Shown: in pieces, positions 1 to 8,407 of the stretch | Layout: each line of letters starts with the position of its first letter | How positions within the stretch are numbered: the first letter of the stretch is position 1 | From: Burkholderiaceae bacterium | GTDB taxonomy: Bacteria; Pseudomonadota; Gammaproteobacteria; Burkholderiales; Burkholderiaceae | DNA length: 64,000 bases | Assembly (NCBI GenBank): GCA_018261955.1 | Contig: JAGTRK010000007.1 | Location: 1-64,000, forward strand | Direction: 5' to 3' | The notes under the pieces: generated by a model | The model's input: only the letters and a program-made list of their open reading frames with translations | Told to the model about the DNA's origin: nothing | Databases searched by the model: none | Made by a program: the position numbers and the translations under genes

Positions 1-3000
1 TGTCCGTACCATTGCCTTCTATGCCAATGTTGCCATCGGTCAAGGTACCTGTGTTGCCACCGACGATGTTCAAGGTTTCACCCAATTTGCGCGCTACGTT
101 TGTACCCGTGTCACCTGCAAAGGTCAATGGATTGTTCGCCAATGTGGTGATGCTGTTGTCCACATAGGTTTTGTTGACGATGTTGTCACCATTGGTGATT
201 GGACCTGTGTAGGTGGTATCGCCTGAGATGATGGTGTCGCCTGTGATATTTGTAGTACCCCCTAAGTTAGTAACACCTGTGGTGTTCAAGTTGGTGGTGT
301 TCACCGTGGTAAATGTCGGTGTCATGCTGGTGGCAATTTTAATGCCACCACCATCATCGCTCAATACGATGTTGTTGCCTGTCACGAAGTTGGCAGTGTT
401 GTCGGTTTTATTGATGGTTTTAACGGTCGTACCATCAATTTGTGTGACCACTTCTTGTAATGCACCATCAATCGTGTCTTTGGTGGTTTGACTCAAGTCC
501 ACAGAATAATCGGTAACGTTGTTAGCATCTGGAACACTCTTAACCACAGTAACCGCTCCCGAACCCGCCGCTGAGACAGTCGTGCCATTGGCATTTACCG
601 TGTAGGTGCTTTGACCTGTGGTTGCATCGGTCACTTTATCTACACTGGTAATGTTGGTTCCAGCGGCAACGATAGTTTGTGCGCCATCCACGTAGGCTTT
701 ATTCACAATGTTGTCGCCGTTGGTGATAGGACCCGTGTAGTAGGTGTCGCCTTGCAAATTGGTGGTACCTGTAACCGTCAAGTTGTTCAAGTTGGTGTCA
801 CCTGTGGCAGTCAAGTTGGTGGTGTTCACCGTGGTAAATGTCGGTGTCATGCTGGTGGCAATTTTAATGCCACCCGCTCCATCATCGCTCAATACGATGT
901 TGTCACCTTTTACGAAGTTGGCAGTGTTGTCGGTTTTATTGATGGTTTTAACGGTCGTACCGTCAATTTGTGTGACCACTTCTTGTAACGCACCATCAAT
1001 CGTGTCTTTGGTGGTTTGACTCAAGTCCACTGCATAGTCGGTGACGTTGTTGGCATTTGGAAGACTTGCAACTACGGTCACTGCGCTTGAGCCCGCTGAT
1101 GCAGTCGTGCCATTGGCATTCACGGTGTAGATGGTTTGACCATTCGCACCTGTGGTTGCCACAACATTCGTCACGTTGGTACCTGCAAGTACTTCTTCTT
1201 GAGAAGCCTTAATCGCTTCATGCACGGTGTTATAACCTGTATCACCAATATTGGTCATGGTCAGCGTACCATCGGGATTCAAAGTTGCATTACCACCTAA
1301 AATATCTTTAGTGTCGTTTGCGAAGTTACCCAATACGCTGTTGGTTGCATACAGTTGGCTACCATTGATGGCATCGGTACTGGTGGGAGAGATTTCACCT
1401 GAACCGACATTTTTAATCTGACGTTCTTTGCCCGCCGCACCCACCGATACTTGCATGCCTGAATCGGTCACTTGACCTTTAAATGTGCCGTAGGTCAAAC
1501 CATTGAGGGTCGCCGATGCCACTTGCGTTGCACCTGTCGCTGTTGTGGCGTTGGAACCAAGGGCAACCGAGTTGGCTAAACTTGCGTTGGCTTTAGTGCC
1601 AAGTGCCAAAGATTCTAATCCTGAAGCTATTGCATATGAGCCAACAGCAGTAGCATCGGCAGCCGTGGCTTGTGTACCCCGCCCACCAATTGCTGTACTA
1701 TTCTGAGCAGTTGCTTCAGCATGGCGACCAATTGCGACAGCGCTGTTACCCGTGGCTTTGGCATAGCCACCCATTGCTACACCAAAATTCTGCAACACGC
1801 CTGTCTCTGCGTTGTAACCAATCGCGATAGAACCCGCTGTATCAGTTTTTGCGCCAGTACCAATGGCGATTTGTGAGCCACCATTTAAGCCCACTGCGTC
1901 TGCCACACCAGACGCTACATTGTTGGTCGTTGCACCTGAGCCTATAGAAACATTATCAGGTCCTTTTGCCACAGCACCTACACCTGATGCTATTGCTTTT
2001 AGACCCGTTGCACCATCATTGTTATAGTTGGCACCCGCTACACCACCATCGTTCACGCTGTAGTAGTGCGTTTGTGCTGCTATCAGTTGCGCCACGTTGA
2101 CTGCATCGCTGTTGGCTGTACCCGCTGCGACATTGGTGATTTGGCGAGTGTTGCCCGCTGCGCCAACGCTGACTGCTGCCAAAGTGGTGCTATTGGTCGC
2201 TGTGATCGCCGCTTTTTGTGCTGCTGTCGCACTTGCAGGTGCATAGCCCACCGCACCCGCGGCTGTGTTAGCAACCGAACTGCTACCCAGTGCCACACCT
2301 GTTGCTTGCGTTACACTGGTGGCATTGCCCAGTGCCGTCGCATTGGCAACCGCGATGTTGACGTTGTTGCCCAACACAAATGAGTTGTCTGCACCCACGG
2401 CGATGGTGTTGGTATTGCCCACGCTATAACTGTTGGCAGCATCGATAATCGATGGGTCACCAATCGCTCCAGAGCCTTTACCGCTTACGATATTGCCGTG
2501 TCCTATAGAGATACTATCAATTCCTTTTGCTTGCGCATTATTACCAATAGCAATCGCACTGGTGTCGGTGGCTTTAGCGGATGTGCCAATTGCGACTGCA
2601 TTATCTTTACTGGCATTGGACCAATGCCCCATGCTAATGGTGTTGTTAGCAGAGATATCCTGTCCTGACAGGGCACCAATGGCGGTATTGAAAGAACCAG
2701 TCACATTTTTACCCGCAGCATCGCCAACCGCCACGTTATAATCACCAGAAACAGTATTACCCGCCAGATAGCCAAATGCTGAATTTCTATTACCCGTCAC
2801 AGTGCTACCAGAATTAGCACCAATCGCCAAGTTAATGTCACCATTAACATTATTACCCGCCAAATAACCAGATGACTGATTATCCTTACCCGTCACATTA
2901 TTGCCTGCAGATGTACCAAATGCTTCATTGCGAAAGCCATTCACACTGATACCCGCAGATTTACCTATAGCGATATTTTCGTAGTTCGTAGCCGTAGCCG

Positions 3001-3739
3001 TACCACCCGCCCGAAAACCAATACTGATGGTACTGGAGCCTGTTGCATACGCCTCTCTACCAAAGGCGATACTTTGCTCACCGAGCGCATGTGCCTCGGA
3101 ACCAACAGCGGATGCCTGGAGCGCCTCTGCAGAAGAAGCCACACCCACCGAAGTTGCACCCTGAGCGCTTGCAGTCGATGAAAACCCCACCGCAGTCGAA
3201 TTCAGTGCTGCCGCTGCCGCCTTAGAACCCAATGCAGTCGCAGACTTACCTCCCGCCGCCGAATTAACACCCACCGCCGTCGAACTATCACCTGACGCCT
3301 GCGCGTTGTAACCTATTGCTGCCGAATCCTCGCCTTTTGCTTGAGCCAGCTGACCTAGCGCAACCGACTCTAAATTGGCATATGTAGAAGTTCCTATTGC
3401 CACCGAACTATATCCTGATGTGGTAGCACCTCCACCGATAGCAACATCAGAAACATTGGCAGCATTTGCTGCTGTTCCCGTGTTGTTAACGAAGCCTGAA
3501 CCTATTTGCGTAGCATAAACTCCTGTACTAAATAATCCTGCAGTAAGCACTGCACCGCTTAGTATTTTTGCCAATCGCTTGGATGAGGATGGTTTGCCTT
3601 TTGATGATGCTAACGTCAAAGCCACGCCCACAGAGGATGTGGCTGAATTGGATATTTTACCTTTGGCATGGGTTGTTTCGCTCACGGCCACCCAACTTTG
3701 AGTGGCATGGCAATAAATACTTTTATAAGTCTTGTTCAT
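1..3739 (-). CDS. Trimeric autotransporter adhesin (YadA/Hia-like), partial, N-terminal part
   Basis: This is a surface adhesin of the type Vc family: three copies form a head-and-stalk fibre held in the outer membrane by a C-terminal beta-barrel. The frame stays open from the ATG at 3739 to the window edge (about 1246 codons), so the barrel anchor lies outside. An AAGGAG ribosome site precedes the start. The N terminus begins MNKTYKSIYC and contains WVAVSE, the pattern of an extended signal peptide region, followed by a hydrophobic segment near residues 50-75. Residues about 90-540 carry many head repeats of the SVAIG/AIG type. Neck-like motifs DAVNVAQL (about residue 545) and DAINGSQL (about 788) follow, then a stalk with duplicated modules. 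The family assignment is firm; the receptor is unknown. Confidence 0.95.
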   Translation of the reverse strand, partial: MNKTYKSIYCHATQSWVAVSETTHAKGKISNSATSSVGVALTLASSKGKPSSSKRLAKILSGAVLTAGLFSTGVYATQIGSGFVNNTGTAANAANVSDVAIGGGATTSGYSSVAIGTSTYANLESVALGQLAQAKGEDSAAIGYNAQASGDSSTAVGVNSAAGGKSATALGSKAAAAALNSTAVGFSSTASAQGATSVGVASSAEALQASAVGSEAHALGEQSIAFGREAYATGSSTISIGFRAGGTATATNYENIAIGKSAGISVNGFRNEAFGTSAGNNVTGKDNQSSGYLAGNNVNGDINLAIGANSGSTVTGNRNSAFGYLAGNTVSGDYNVAVGDAAGKNVTGSFNTAIGALSGQDISANNTISMGHWSNASKDNAVAIGTSAKATDTSAIAIGNNAQAKGIDSISIGHGNIVSGKGSGAIGDPSIIDAANSYSVGNTNTIAVGADNSFVLGNNVNIAVANATALGNATSVTQATGVALGSSSVANTAAGAVGYAPASATAAQKAAITATNSTTLAAVSVGAAGNTRQITNVAAGTANSDAVNVAQLIAAQTHYYSVNDGGVAGANYNNDGATGLKAIASGVGAVAKGPDNVSIGSGATTNNVASGVADAVGLNGGSQIAIGTGAKTDTAGSIAIGYNAETGVLQNFGVAMGGYAKATGNSAVAIGRHAEATAQNSTAIGGRGTQATAADATAVGSYAIASGLESLALGTKANASLANSVALGSNATTATGATQVASATLNGLTYGTFKGQVTDSGMQVSVGAAGKERQIKNVGSGEISPTSTDAINGSQLYATNSVLGNFANDTKDILGGNATLNPDGTLTMTNIGDTGYNTVHEAIKASQEEVLAGTNVTNVVATTGANGQTIYTVNANGTTASAGSSAVTVVASLPNANNVTDYAVDLSQTTKDTIDGALQEVVTQIDGTTVKTINKTDNTANFVKGDNIVLSDDGAGGIKIATSMTPTFTTVNTTNLTATGDTNLNNLTVTGTTNLQGDTYYTGPITNGDNIVNKAYVDGAQTIVAAGTNITSVDKVTDATTGQSTYTVNANGTTVSAAGSGAVTVVKSVPDANNVTDYSVDLSQTTKDTIDGALQEVVTQIDGTTVKTINKTDNTANFVTGNNIVLSDDGGGIKIATSMTPTFTTVNTTNLNTTGVTNLGGTTNITGDTIISGDTTYTGPITNGDNIVNKTYVDNSITTLANNPLTFAGDTGTNVARKLGETLNIVGGNTGTLTDGNIGIEGNGTD
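286..502. repeat. Stalk-module direct repeat, copy 2 (left)
   Basis: This segment is nearly identical to 811-1030 inside the adhesin gene, at an offset of 525 bp that becomes 528 bp (176 codons) after a one-codon indel. Both copies encode the same stretch, containing DGALQEVVTQIDGTTVKTIN and TPTFTTVNTTNL. This copy is the downstream one in the protein, about residues 1079-1151. It marks tandem duplication of a stalk unit. Confidence 0.85.
811..1030. repeat. Stalk-module direct repeat, copy 1 (right)
   Basis: This is the partner of 286-502. It encodes adhesin residues about 903-976 and has one extra codon in the DDGAGG region. The flanks, for example the KAYVDGAQ segment near 679-749, are also similar to the corresponding flank of the other copy but more diverged. 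The duplicated unit is therefore probably about 176 residues, with conservation concentrated in this part. Confidence 0.85.
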
Positions 3740-4173
3740 TTGATACTCCTTTTCAACTGTAAAGTGACGTTCCTAAAACATTGTTGGATAAATACACTTA
3801 ACCATGTAAAATTGCTTTGAATTTTTGTATAAATTTATTTTTTTGTACAATTTTTTGACGCATAGTATTTTGTATCATTCCGTAAGGATATAAGGTTTCT
3901 TATTGATACAAATCCATCTTTCGATTGGATTAACACTTGTCTTCATTAATTAACAATTGTTTGCATTTTTAAATTTATTTTGTGCTTTTTTCAGACAGAA
4001 TGGTATCGTTCTGGTTTCATCATCATTGGATTTGCTGTACTTTTCTTCGAAGCGATATTGCTCAATAGAAACCATACTTTGTATCTGCACTCCTTGCAAA
4101 CTCGTTCTTTTGACTTTTCAAAAAATTGCTTTTCTGCTATGGTTACACCATCATAAATACTCGAAGGAATACC
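3740..4173. other. AT-rich intergenic region between divergent adhesin and PCuAC genes
   Basis: These 434 bases separate two divergent genes and should hold both promoters. The stretch is distinctly AT-rich, with several T runs around 3830-3856 and a TTGACG hexamer at 3855-3860, but I cannot pair it with a convincing -10. The Shine-Dalgarno of the adhesin (AAGGAG on the minus strand) lies at its left end and GAAGGA for the copper chaperone at its right end. I see no further gene. Confidence 0.5.
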
Positions 4174-4728
4174 ATGAAAAAAATCACCATTGCCCTCACA
4201 ACCGTACTGAGTATCACCGCTTTGAGTGCCTGCGACAAAAAAACCGATATGAAGCACGAAAACATGACTGGGCACAACCCACCACCAGTAGCGACAAGCC
4301 CAATGGCGGATATGCCCAGCGAAATGCGTATGGCGGGCGACATAAAAATTGAAGTCCAAGGCGCATGGGCGCGTGCCACAGTCGAAGGTCAAAGTATGGG
4401 CGGCGCGTTTGTGAACTTGACCGCCGACCAAGATGCAACGTTGGTGGGCGCAACCTCAAATGTATCGCAAACTGTAGAATTACACACCATGAAGATGGAC
4501 GGCGAGAAAATGGTGATGGCGCAAGTGCCGAATATTGCCCTACCCGCCAATACCAAAGTGGAGCTCAAACCGGGTAGTTTGCACATCATGTTTATGGGCT
4601 TGAAAGCACCTTTAAAAGAAGGGCAAACCATTGCATTGAAATTGGAAATTAAAAACAAAGCGGGTCAATCGCAGTTTTTGGACATACAAGCCCCCGTCAA
4701 AGCCGTTTCACAACAAATGAAACCATAA
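4174..4728 (+). CDS. Copper chaperone PCu(A)C family lipoprotein
   Basis: This is a predicted periplasmic copper carrier of the PCu(A)C (DUF461) family, whose members deliver Cu(I) to cytochrome oxidase assembly. The 185-residue protein has a lipoprotein signal ending LSAC with the cysteine at residue 20. The following linker is rich in Met and His (MKHENMTGH). The core shows the family pattern: ELHTMKM, then a GEKMVM stretch, then HIMFMGLK, supplying the His and Met ligands. I chose the ATG at 4174 because GAAGGA lies just before it and it gives a clean signal peptide; an in-frame ATG at 4126 would bury the signal. A strong terminator follows. No oxidase genes are adjacent, so the partner is unknown. 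Confidence 0.88.
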   Translation: MKKITIALTTVLSITALSACDKKTDMKHENMTGHNPPPVATSPMADMPSEMRMAGDIKIEVQGAWARATVEGQSMGGAFVNLTADQDATLVGATSNVSQTVELHTMKMDGEKMVMAQVPNIALPANTKVELKPGSLHIMFMGLKAPLKEGQTIALKLEIKNKAGQSQFLDIQAPVKAVSQQMKP

Positions 4729-4750
4729 TCGTTTGAAGTGTTGTTAAAAA

Positions 4751-4784
4751 AATGGGGCTAAAAATATTTAGCCCCATTTTTTAT
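4751..4784 (+). terminator. Rho-independent terminator after PCuAC gene
   Basis: A 12-bp stem (4751-4762 with 4767-4778) around ATGGGGCTAAA closes over a 4-base loop and is flanked by A and T runs on both sides. It lies between convergent genes, so it may stop transcription from both strands. Confidence 0.85.
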
Positions 4785-4802
4785 AACCGCTTCACAAGCG
4801 CT

Positions 4803-6056
4803 TTACAACCACACCACCAAGTGCATGGCGGTGTTTTTAGGTGATACAATTTTTGCACCGCCGCTGTGGCGTTCGGCGATTTTTTTCACCAAAGACAGCC
4901 CCAATCCCGCACCGTTTTGCGAGCGATGCGCACGCACAAAAGGCTCAAATAAATCATTCGGGTTGTCCAATTGAACACCTTGTCCGTGGTCGGTAAAGTG
5001 AATTTCCGCACGCGCGCCAGCCTGAATGTCTGTACTCAAAACGCGCACTTCAACGGGCGGCAAGCCATATTTGAAGGCGTTTTCCACCGCATTGCGCACC
5101 AATCGACGCAATAATTTCGGATTGGCTTGCAGCGTGACCGACTGCCCGCTCACGGCAACTTCTGGATAATGCGCGCACTCCTCCGCCACCAAGGCAAGTA
5201 AATCCACCATCTCCAGTGGCATCTGGCGGGCATCTTGGTCATAAGCCTCCAATCGACTGGAGAGCAAAATGCCTTCTATCATTTCATCCAATTCGCTGAT
5301 GTCTTGCTCAATTTCGGTTTTGCGTTTTGCCTGACGCACATCACGCACATCACCCACATCGGTTTTGAGCATTTCCACATTCATGCGGATGCGTGTCAGC
5401 GGTGTGCGCAACTCATGCGAGGCGTTGGCGAGCAACATTTTGTTGGCACTAACAAGCTCTTCCACTTTGCCCGCCGCCTTGTTAAAACTGGTGGCAAGTT
5501 TTGCCACTTCATCATTGCCCTGCACTGGAGCGCGTGCGGATAAGTTACCTTGTCCCCATTGCTCCACGCCTGCATTGAGCAATTCCAAGCGTCGGGTTAA
5601 ACGGCGTGTCAGCGGCAAGGCGGTCAATGCCACCGCGCCAAACAATATCAGCAATCCCGTAATGAAAGTCCATGCCATTGAGGGTTGATTACCGTGCTGT
5701 CCTCGTGGCGGCGGGCGAATAAACGCGGTGCGTCCACCCGATAAAGCCACTTGAAATTTAGGTCCAAAGCCACGTTGCTCACCCACTTGCGCCAAAGTTT
5801 GACCTTGAGCGTTAAGCAAAATCACCGACAGAGGGATATCGCGTGTGAGTTGCTCCAATACGCGTTGCTGCTCTGCAATGGGCGCATCGGCTGCAGGCAG
5901 GGCGTTTTGGATGAGTTGGCCAATGGTGTCAAATCGCCCGCCTGTGCGCTCTTCGCGGTCGTCCAATGCGCGCCACAGCAATGCGGTTGCCACAGCAAAA
6001 ATCACGATACTGGCAAGCACAGCAAGATAAATTTTAAAATACAGTTTTTGTTTCAT
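4803..6056 (-). CDS. Sensor histidine kinase, CpxA-like
   Basis: This is an inner-membrane two-component sensor of 417 residues. A first membrane segment lies at about residues 9-28, a periplasmic domain of about 100 residues follows, and a second membrane segment lies at about 128-149. Then come a HAMP linker, an H-box with ASHELRTPL (His214), an N-box RNAVENAFKYG near 321-331, the D-box FTDHGQG and the G2 box GAGLGLS. All catalytic motifs are present. The gene lies 30 bp downstream of the response regulator, on the same strand, so the two form a pair. Family resemblance alone does not separate CpxA from RstB-type sensors. The CpxR-type box upstream and the Spy/CpxP-like first gene favour an envelope-stress sensor. 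Confidence 0.88.
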   Translation of the reverse strand: MKQKLYFKIYLAVLASIVIFAVATALLWRALDDREERTGGRFDTIGQLIQNALPAADAPIAEQQRVLEQLTRDIPLSVILLNAQGQTLAQVGEQRGFGPKFQVALSGGRTAFIRPPPRGQHGNQPSMAWTFITGLLILFGAVALTALPLTRRLTRRLELLNAGVEQWGQGNLSARAPVQGNDEVAKLATSFNKAAGKVEELVSANKMLLANASHELRTPLTRIRMNVEMLKTDVGDVRDVRQAKRKTEIEQDISELDEMIEGILLSSRLEAYDQDARQMPLEMVDLLALVAEECAHYPEVAVSGQSVTLQANPKLLRRLVRNAVENAFKYGLPPVEVRVLSTDIQAGARAEIHFTDHGQGVQLDNPNDLFEPFVRAHRSQNGAGLGLSLVKKIAERHSGGAKIVSPKNTAMHLVVWL

Positions 6057-6086
6057 CGCGCCAACCTTGAACTATCGGATTCAAAC

Positions 6087-6788
6087 TCAATCTTGTTGCT
6101 TGGCAAACACATAGCCCGCGCTGCGCACGGTTAAAATGCGTTTGGGATTTTTCACATCATCCTCAATCACTGCACGCAGGCGTGAGATGTGCACATCAAT
6201 CGAGCGGTCAAACGCTTCCAAAGATTGATTTTTCAATTGTTCGATTAAAAACTCGCGTGTCAACACGCGTCCCGCGCGCTCAACCAACACCATGAGTAAA
6301 TCATACTGATAACTGGTCATCTCGCACAAACGACCGTCCAAGTGCACCTCACGCGCATCTGGATGAATACTCAAACGACCAAAGTGCAACGCATCCGCTG
6401 GCGCAGAGGTATGAGCAGAGATGCCGCGACGCAAAATCGCCCGCAGTCGCGCGAGCAACTCACGGGGTTCAAACGGCTTGGGTAAATAATCATCCGCGCC
6501 CATTTCCAATCCGACAATTCTGTCCATCGCATCGCCGCGCGCAGTGAGCATGAGGATAGGTGTGTTGTCGGTTGCGCGGATTTTTTGACACACGGTCAGA
6601 CCATCCATATCGGGCAGCATCAAATCTAAAATAATCGCATCAATGACGTTGCTCGCATCGTGCACACACGCCAAACCATCCGCGCCCGTCAGCGCATGGG
6701 TGACTTGAAAACCTGCGTCCGTGAGGTATTCAACCACCAACGCGCCCAGACGCTCATCGTCTTCAATTAATAATAAATGTTGCATCAT
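6087..6788 (-). CDS. OmpR-family response regulator, CpxR-like
   Basis: This is a cytoplasmic transcription factor activated by phosphorylation. The receiver domain has acidic residues at 10-11 (IEDDE), the phosphorylation site Asp55 in ILDLMLPD, Thr82 in LTARG and Lys104 in YLPKPF. A winged-helix DNA-binding domain follows, ending with FDRSIDVHISRLR and RSAGYVF. I chose the ATG at 6788 (a second lies at 6785) because the receiver domain starts there. The longer in-frame extension to 6890 adds 34 residues unlike the family. The wording of the recognition region (FDRSIDVHIS) resembles CpxR of enterobacteria. The gene sits between the Spy-like gene and the kinase on one strand. The 150-bp gap before it could hold a second promoter. 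Confidence 0.88.
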   Translation of the reverse strand: MMQHLLLIEDDERLGALVVEYLTDAGFQVTHALTGADGLACVHDASNVIDAIILDLMLPDMDGLTVCQKIRATDNTPILMLTARGDAMDRIVGLEMGADDYLPKPFEPRELLARLRAILRRGISAHTSAPADALHFGRLSIHPDAREVHLDGRLCEMTSYQYDLLMVLVERAGRVLTREFLIEQLKNQSLEAFDRSIDVHISRLRAVIEDDVKNPKRILTVRSAGYVFAKQQD

Positions 6789-6939
6789 GGATGTGCTCTG
6801 TGTGTGAATGATGGGGTATTGTATGCCAAACTGGGTGTGCAATGGACTCGGATTCAGGATTAACCACACACCCAATGACTTGGCAAGCACATACGGATTT
6901 TTGTGATGGATTCAAAAAATCAATTTGATCCAAAACGCA

Positions 6940-7605
6940 TCACCAAGGACGCTCAGGCATCATTTTCGCCAACTGTGCGCGCTGCTCAGGTGTGAGCACC
7001 TGCGCTGCTTCGAGCATGGCTTGGCTCATGCGTTTGCTTTGCTCATCCATAAACGCAATTTGGCTGGCACGCACTTGTTCCACTGCATTTGCATCGACGG
7101 GATTTGCACTCAATAATTCAAACGATTTCTGACGCATGGACTGCATCGCGGTTTGACGCTCGGCTTGCCCCTCGTTGAGTTTGGTTGCGATTTCGCTGAG
7201 TTTTTTCTTTTGCTCATCGGTGGCATTGACCTTGTCACCAATGCGCTCAATCATTCTGGATGAGAACGCGCCGCCTTGACCACGCATACCGCCCATTGGA
7301 TGTCCGCCAAATCCGCCTTGCATTTGAGTTTGCCCCTGCATACCCATCCCGCCACGCCCATAATCGCGCATGCGCTCATGCGTACATGCCCGACCAATTA
7401 GCCCGCCGATTAATAACGCGCCAATCAACATCGCGGGCATCAACCAACGTTTGCCGCCACGGCCATGACAATGACCTCGGCGTTGACAGGTGCTTGACTG
7501 CTCATCAGCGGCATGGGTTGTGGCTTGCGTTTGTGCCACGGTGTGTTCGGCGTTGTTGGTATTGTTTTCCGTCGTGTTATTCGTGTCATTTGTGTTTGTG
7601 TTCAT
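6940..7605 (-). CDS. Spy/CpxP-like (LTXXQ) membrane-anchored periplasmic protein
   Basis: Spy and CpxP are periplasmic chaperone-like proteins induced by envelope stress; CpxP also restrains CpxA. This 221-residue protein has the repeated family signature: NATDEQKKKL at about 127-136 and LTPEQRA at about 204-210, separated by helical sequence. Unlike Spy, it has no cleavable signal at its N terminus. About 50 polar residues rich in Asn and Thr precede a single membrane segment at about 54-73, with a short CQRRGHCHGRG cluster just before it. A Gly/Met-rich linker follows. It leads the regulator-kinase genes, with AAGGA before its ATG and a CpxR-type box about 100 bp upstream. Confidence 0.8.
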   Translation of the reverse strand: MNTNTNDTNNTTENNTNNAEHTVAQTQATTHAADEQSSTCQRRGHCHGRGGKRWLMPAMLIGALLIGGLIGRACTHERMRDYGRGGMGMQGQTQMQGGFGGHPMGGMRGQGGAFSSRMIERIGDKVNATDEQKKKLSEIATKLNEGQAERQTAMQSMRQKSFELLSANPVDANAVEQVRASQIAFMDEQSKRMSQAMLEAAQVLTPEQRAQLAKMMPERPW

Positions 7606-7703
7606 TTCATATTCCTTGTGTGTAATATTCGATATTCAATATTCAAGCGGTTACTTGATGTTCACACTGTATTGTCTGCATGTATCTGAAATATTGCGCG
7701 GAT

Positions 7704-7718
7704 GTAAAGTTTTGTAAA
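7704..7718 (+). promoter_or_regulatory. Putative CpxR box upstream of Spy-like/two-component operon
   Basis: GTAAA-GTTTT-GTAAA matches the E. coli CpxR consensus GTAAA-N5-GTAAA exactly. It lies about 100 bp upstream of the Spy-like start, in reverse orientation to that gene. The flanking bases extend the identity with the copy at 9981-9995 to 18 bp. Confidence 0.65.
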
Positions 7719-7735
7719 GGCACGAATGAGCTCAA

Positions 7736-7770
7736 AACAAAAAAGCGAAACCCGTCGGTTTCGCTTTTTG
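7736..7770 (-). terminator. Rho-independent terminator after rpsT
   Basis: The stem GCGAAACC (7745-7752) pairs with GGTTTCGC (7757-7764) over a 4-base loop. It is followed by a T run when read on the minus strand, and A/T runs flank both sides. It ends the S20 transcript about 25 bp past the stop codon. Confidence 0.85.
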
Positions 7771-7794
7771 GTACAACACATATCACTGAAACAA

Positions 7795-8061
7795 TTATGC
7801 CGCCATTGCTTTCACACTGGCTGACAAACGGCTTTTATGACGAGCCGCTTTGTTTTTGTGAACGATTTTTTTGTCAGCGATTGAATCAATCACTGATTGG
7901 GCTTTTGCAAATGCCGCTTGTGCTGCTGCTTTATCACCTGCATCTACTGCTTTACGCACGTTTTTTACCGCAGTGCGGTATTCAGAACGCAAAGATGAGT
8001 TTTGTGCGTTCAATTTAACGGCTTGACGAGCGCGTTTGCGCGCCTGTGCTGAGTTTGCCAT
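7795..8061 (-). CDS. rpsT: 30S ribosomal protein S20
   Basis: S20 is a small basic primary binder of 16S rRNA in the 30S body. The 88-residue sequence starts [13 protein letters not shown] and contains [11 protein letters not shown] near the C terminus, both typical of the family, and the length matches. AAAGGATAAAG precedes the ATG. The gene is monocistronic, with its own terminator, and is divergent from murJ, a common arrangement in betaproteobacteria. Autoregulation by S20 is known in E. coli; nothing here proves it. Confidence 0.97.
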   Translation of the reverse strand: MANSAQARKRARQAVKLNAQNSSLRSEYRTAVKNVRKAVDAGDKAAAQAAFAKAQSVIDSIADKKIVHKNKAARHKSRLSASVKAMAA

Positions 8062-8407
8062 ACTTTATCCTTTAAAATATTCAAGTTGAAAATCGATTTT
8101 CTATTGCGGGTAAACGAGTTACCGATCTTAATGCGTCCTGAGAGAACCCATATTTTGCGCAAAATAGGTGTTCAACGCGACCCGACCAACTGTCTTGTAC
8201 CAACTCAATCGCGTGAGACACACACAATCAGTTGGCAAAAAACTCGGGCGTATTAAGAAAATAGCTGTAAAATATACCACTTTTTGCGCTTTCTGGCAAT
8301 GTGTTTTCATGGTGTGCCTCAATTACCGCACCCTGTGTGTGAATTCCATAGAACGCTTGGCCTTAATTGCAACCTTTTTCTAACACCGTTTCCTCACACC
8401 GGCCCTC
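8062..8407. other. Divergent promoter region rpsT / murJ with two perfect palindromes
   Basis: This 346-base gap holds no gene. It contains a 14-bp palindrome GAAAATCGATTTTC at 8088-8101, inside the rpsT leader, and a 16-bp palindrome TATTTTGCGCAAAATA at 8151-8166. TATACC at about 8272 could be part of a promoter for murJ, but I cannot assign start sites with confidence. Confidence 0.45.

Noticed and set aside
1-3739. Several plus-strand frames of 60-130 codons opposite the adhesin gene
   Set aside because: They follow the repeat pattern of the adhesin in antisense and have no independent start signals.
3830-3856. T runs near the adhesin promoter as a phase-variation tract
   Set aside because: The longest run is about seven bases and is not clearly between promoter elements, so slipped-strand switching is not supported.
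3957-4352. 131-codon plus-strand frame upstream of and overlapping the PCuAC gene
   Set aside because: It is out of frame with the clear lipoprotein gene and its product looks like translated noncoding and shadow sequence.
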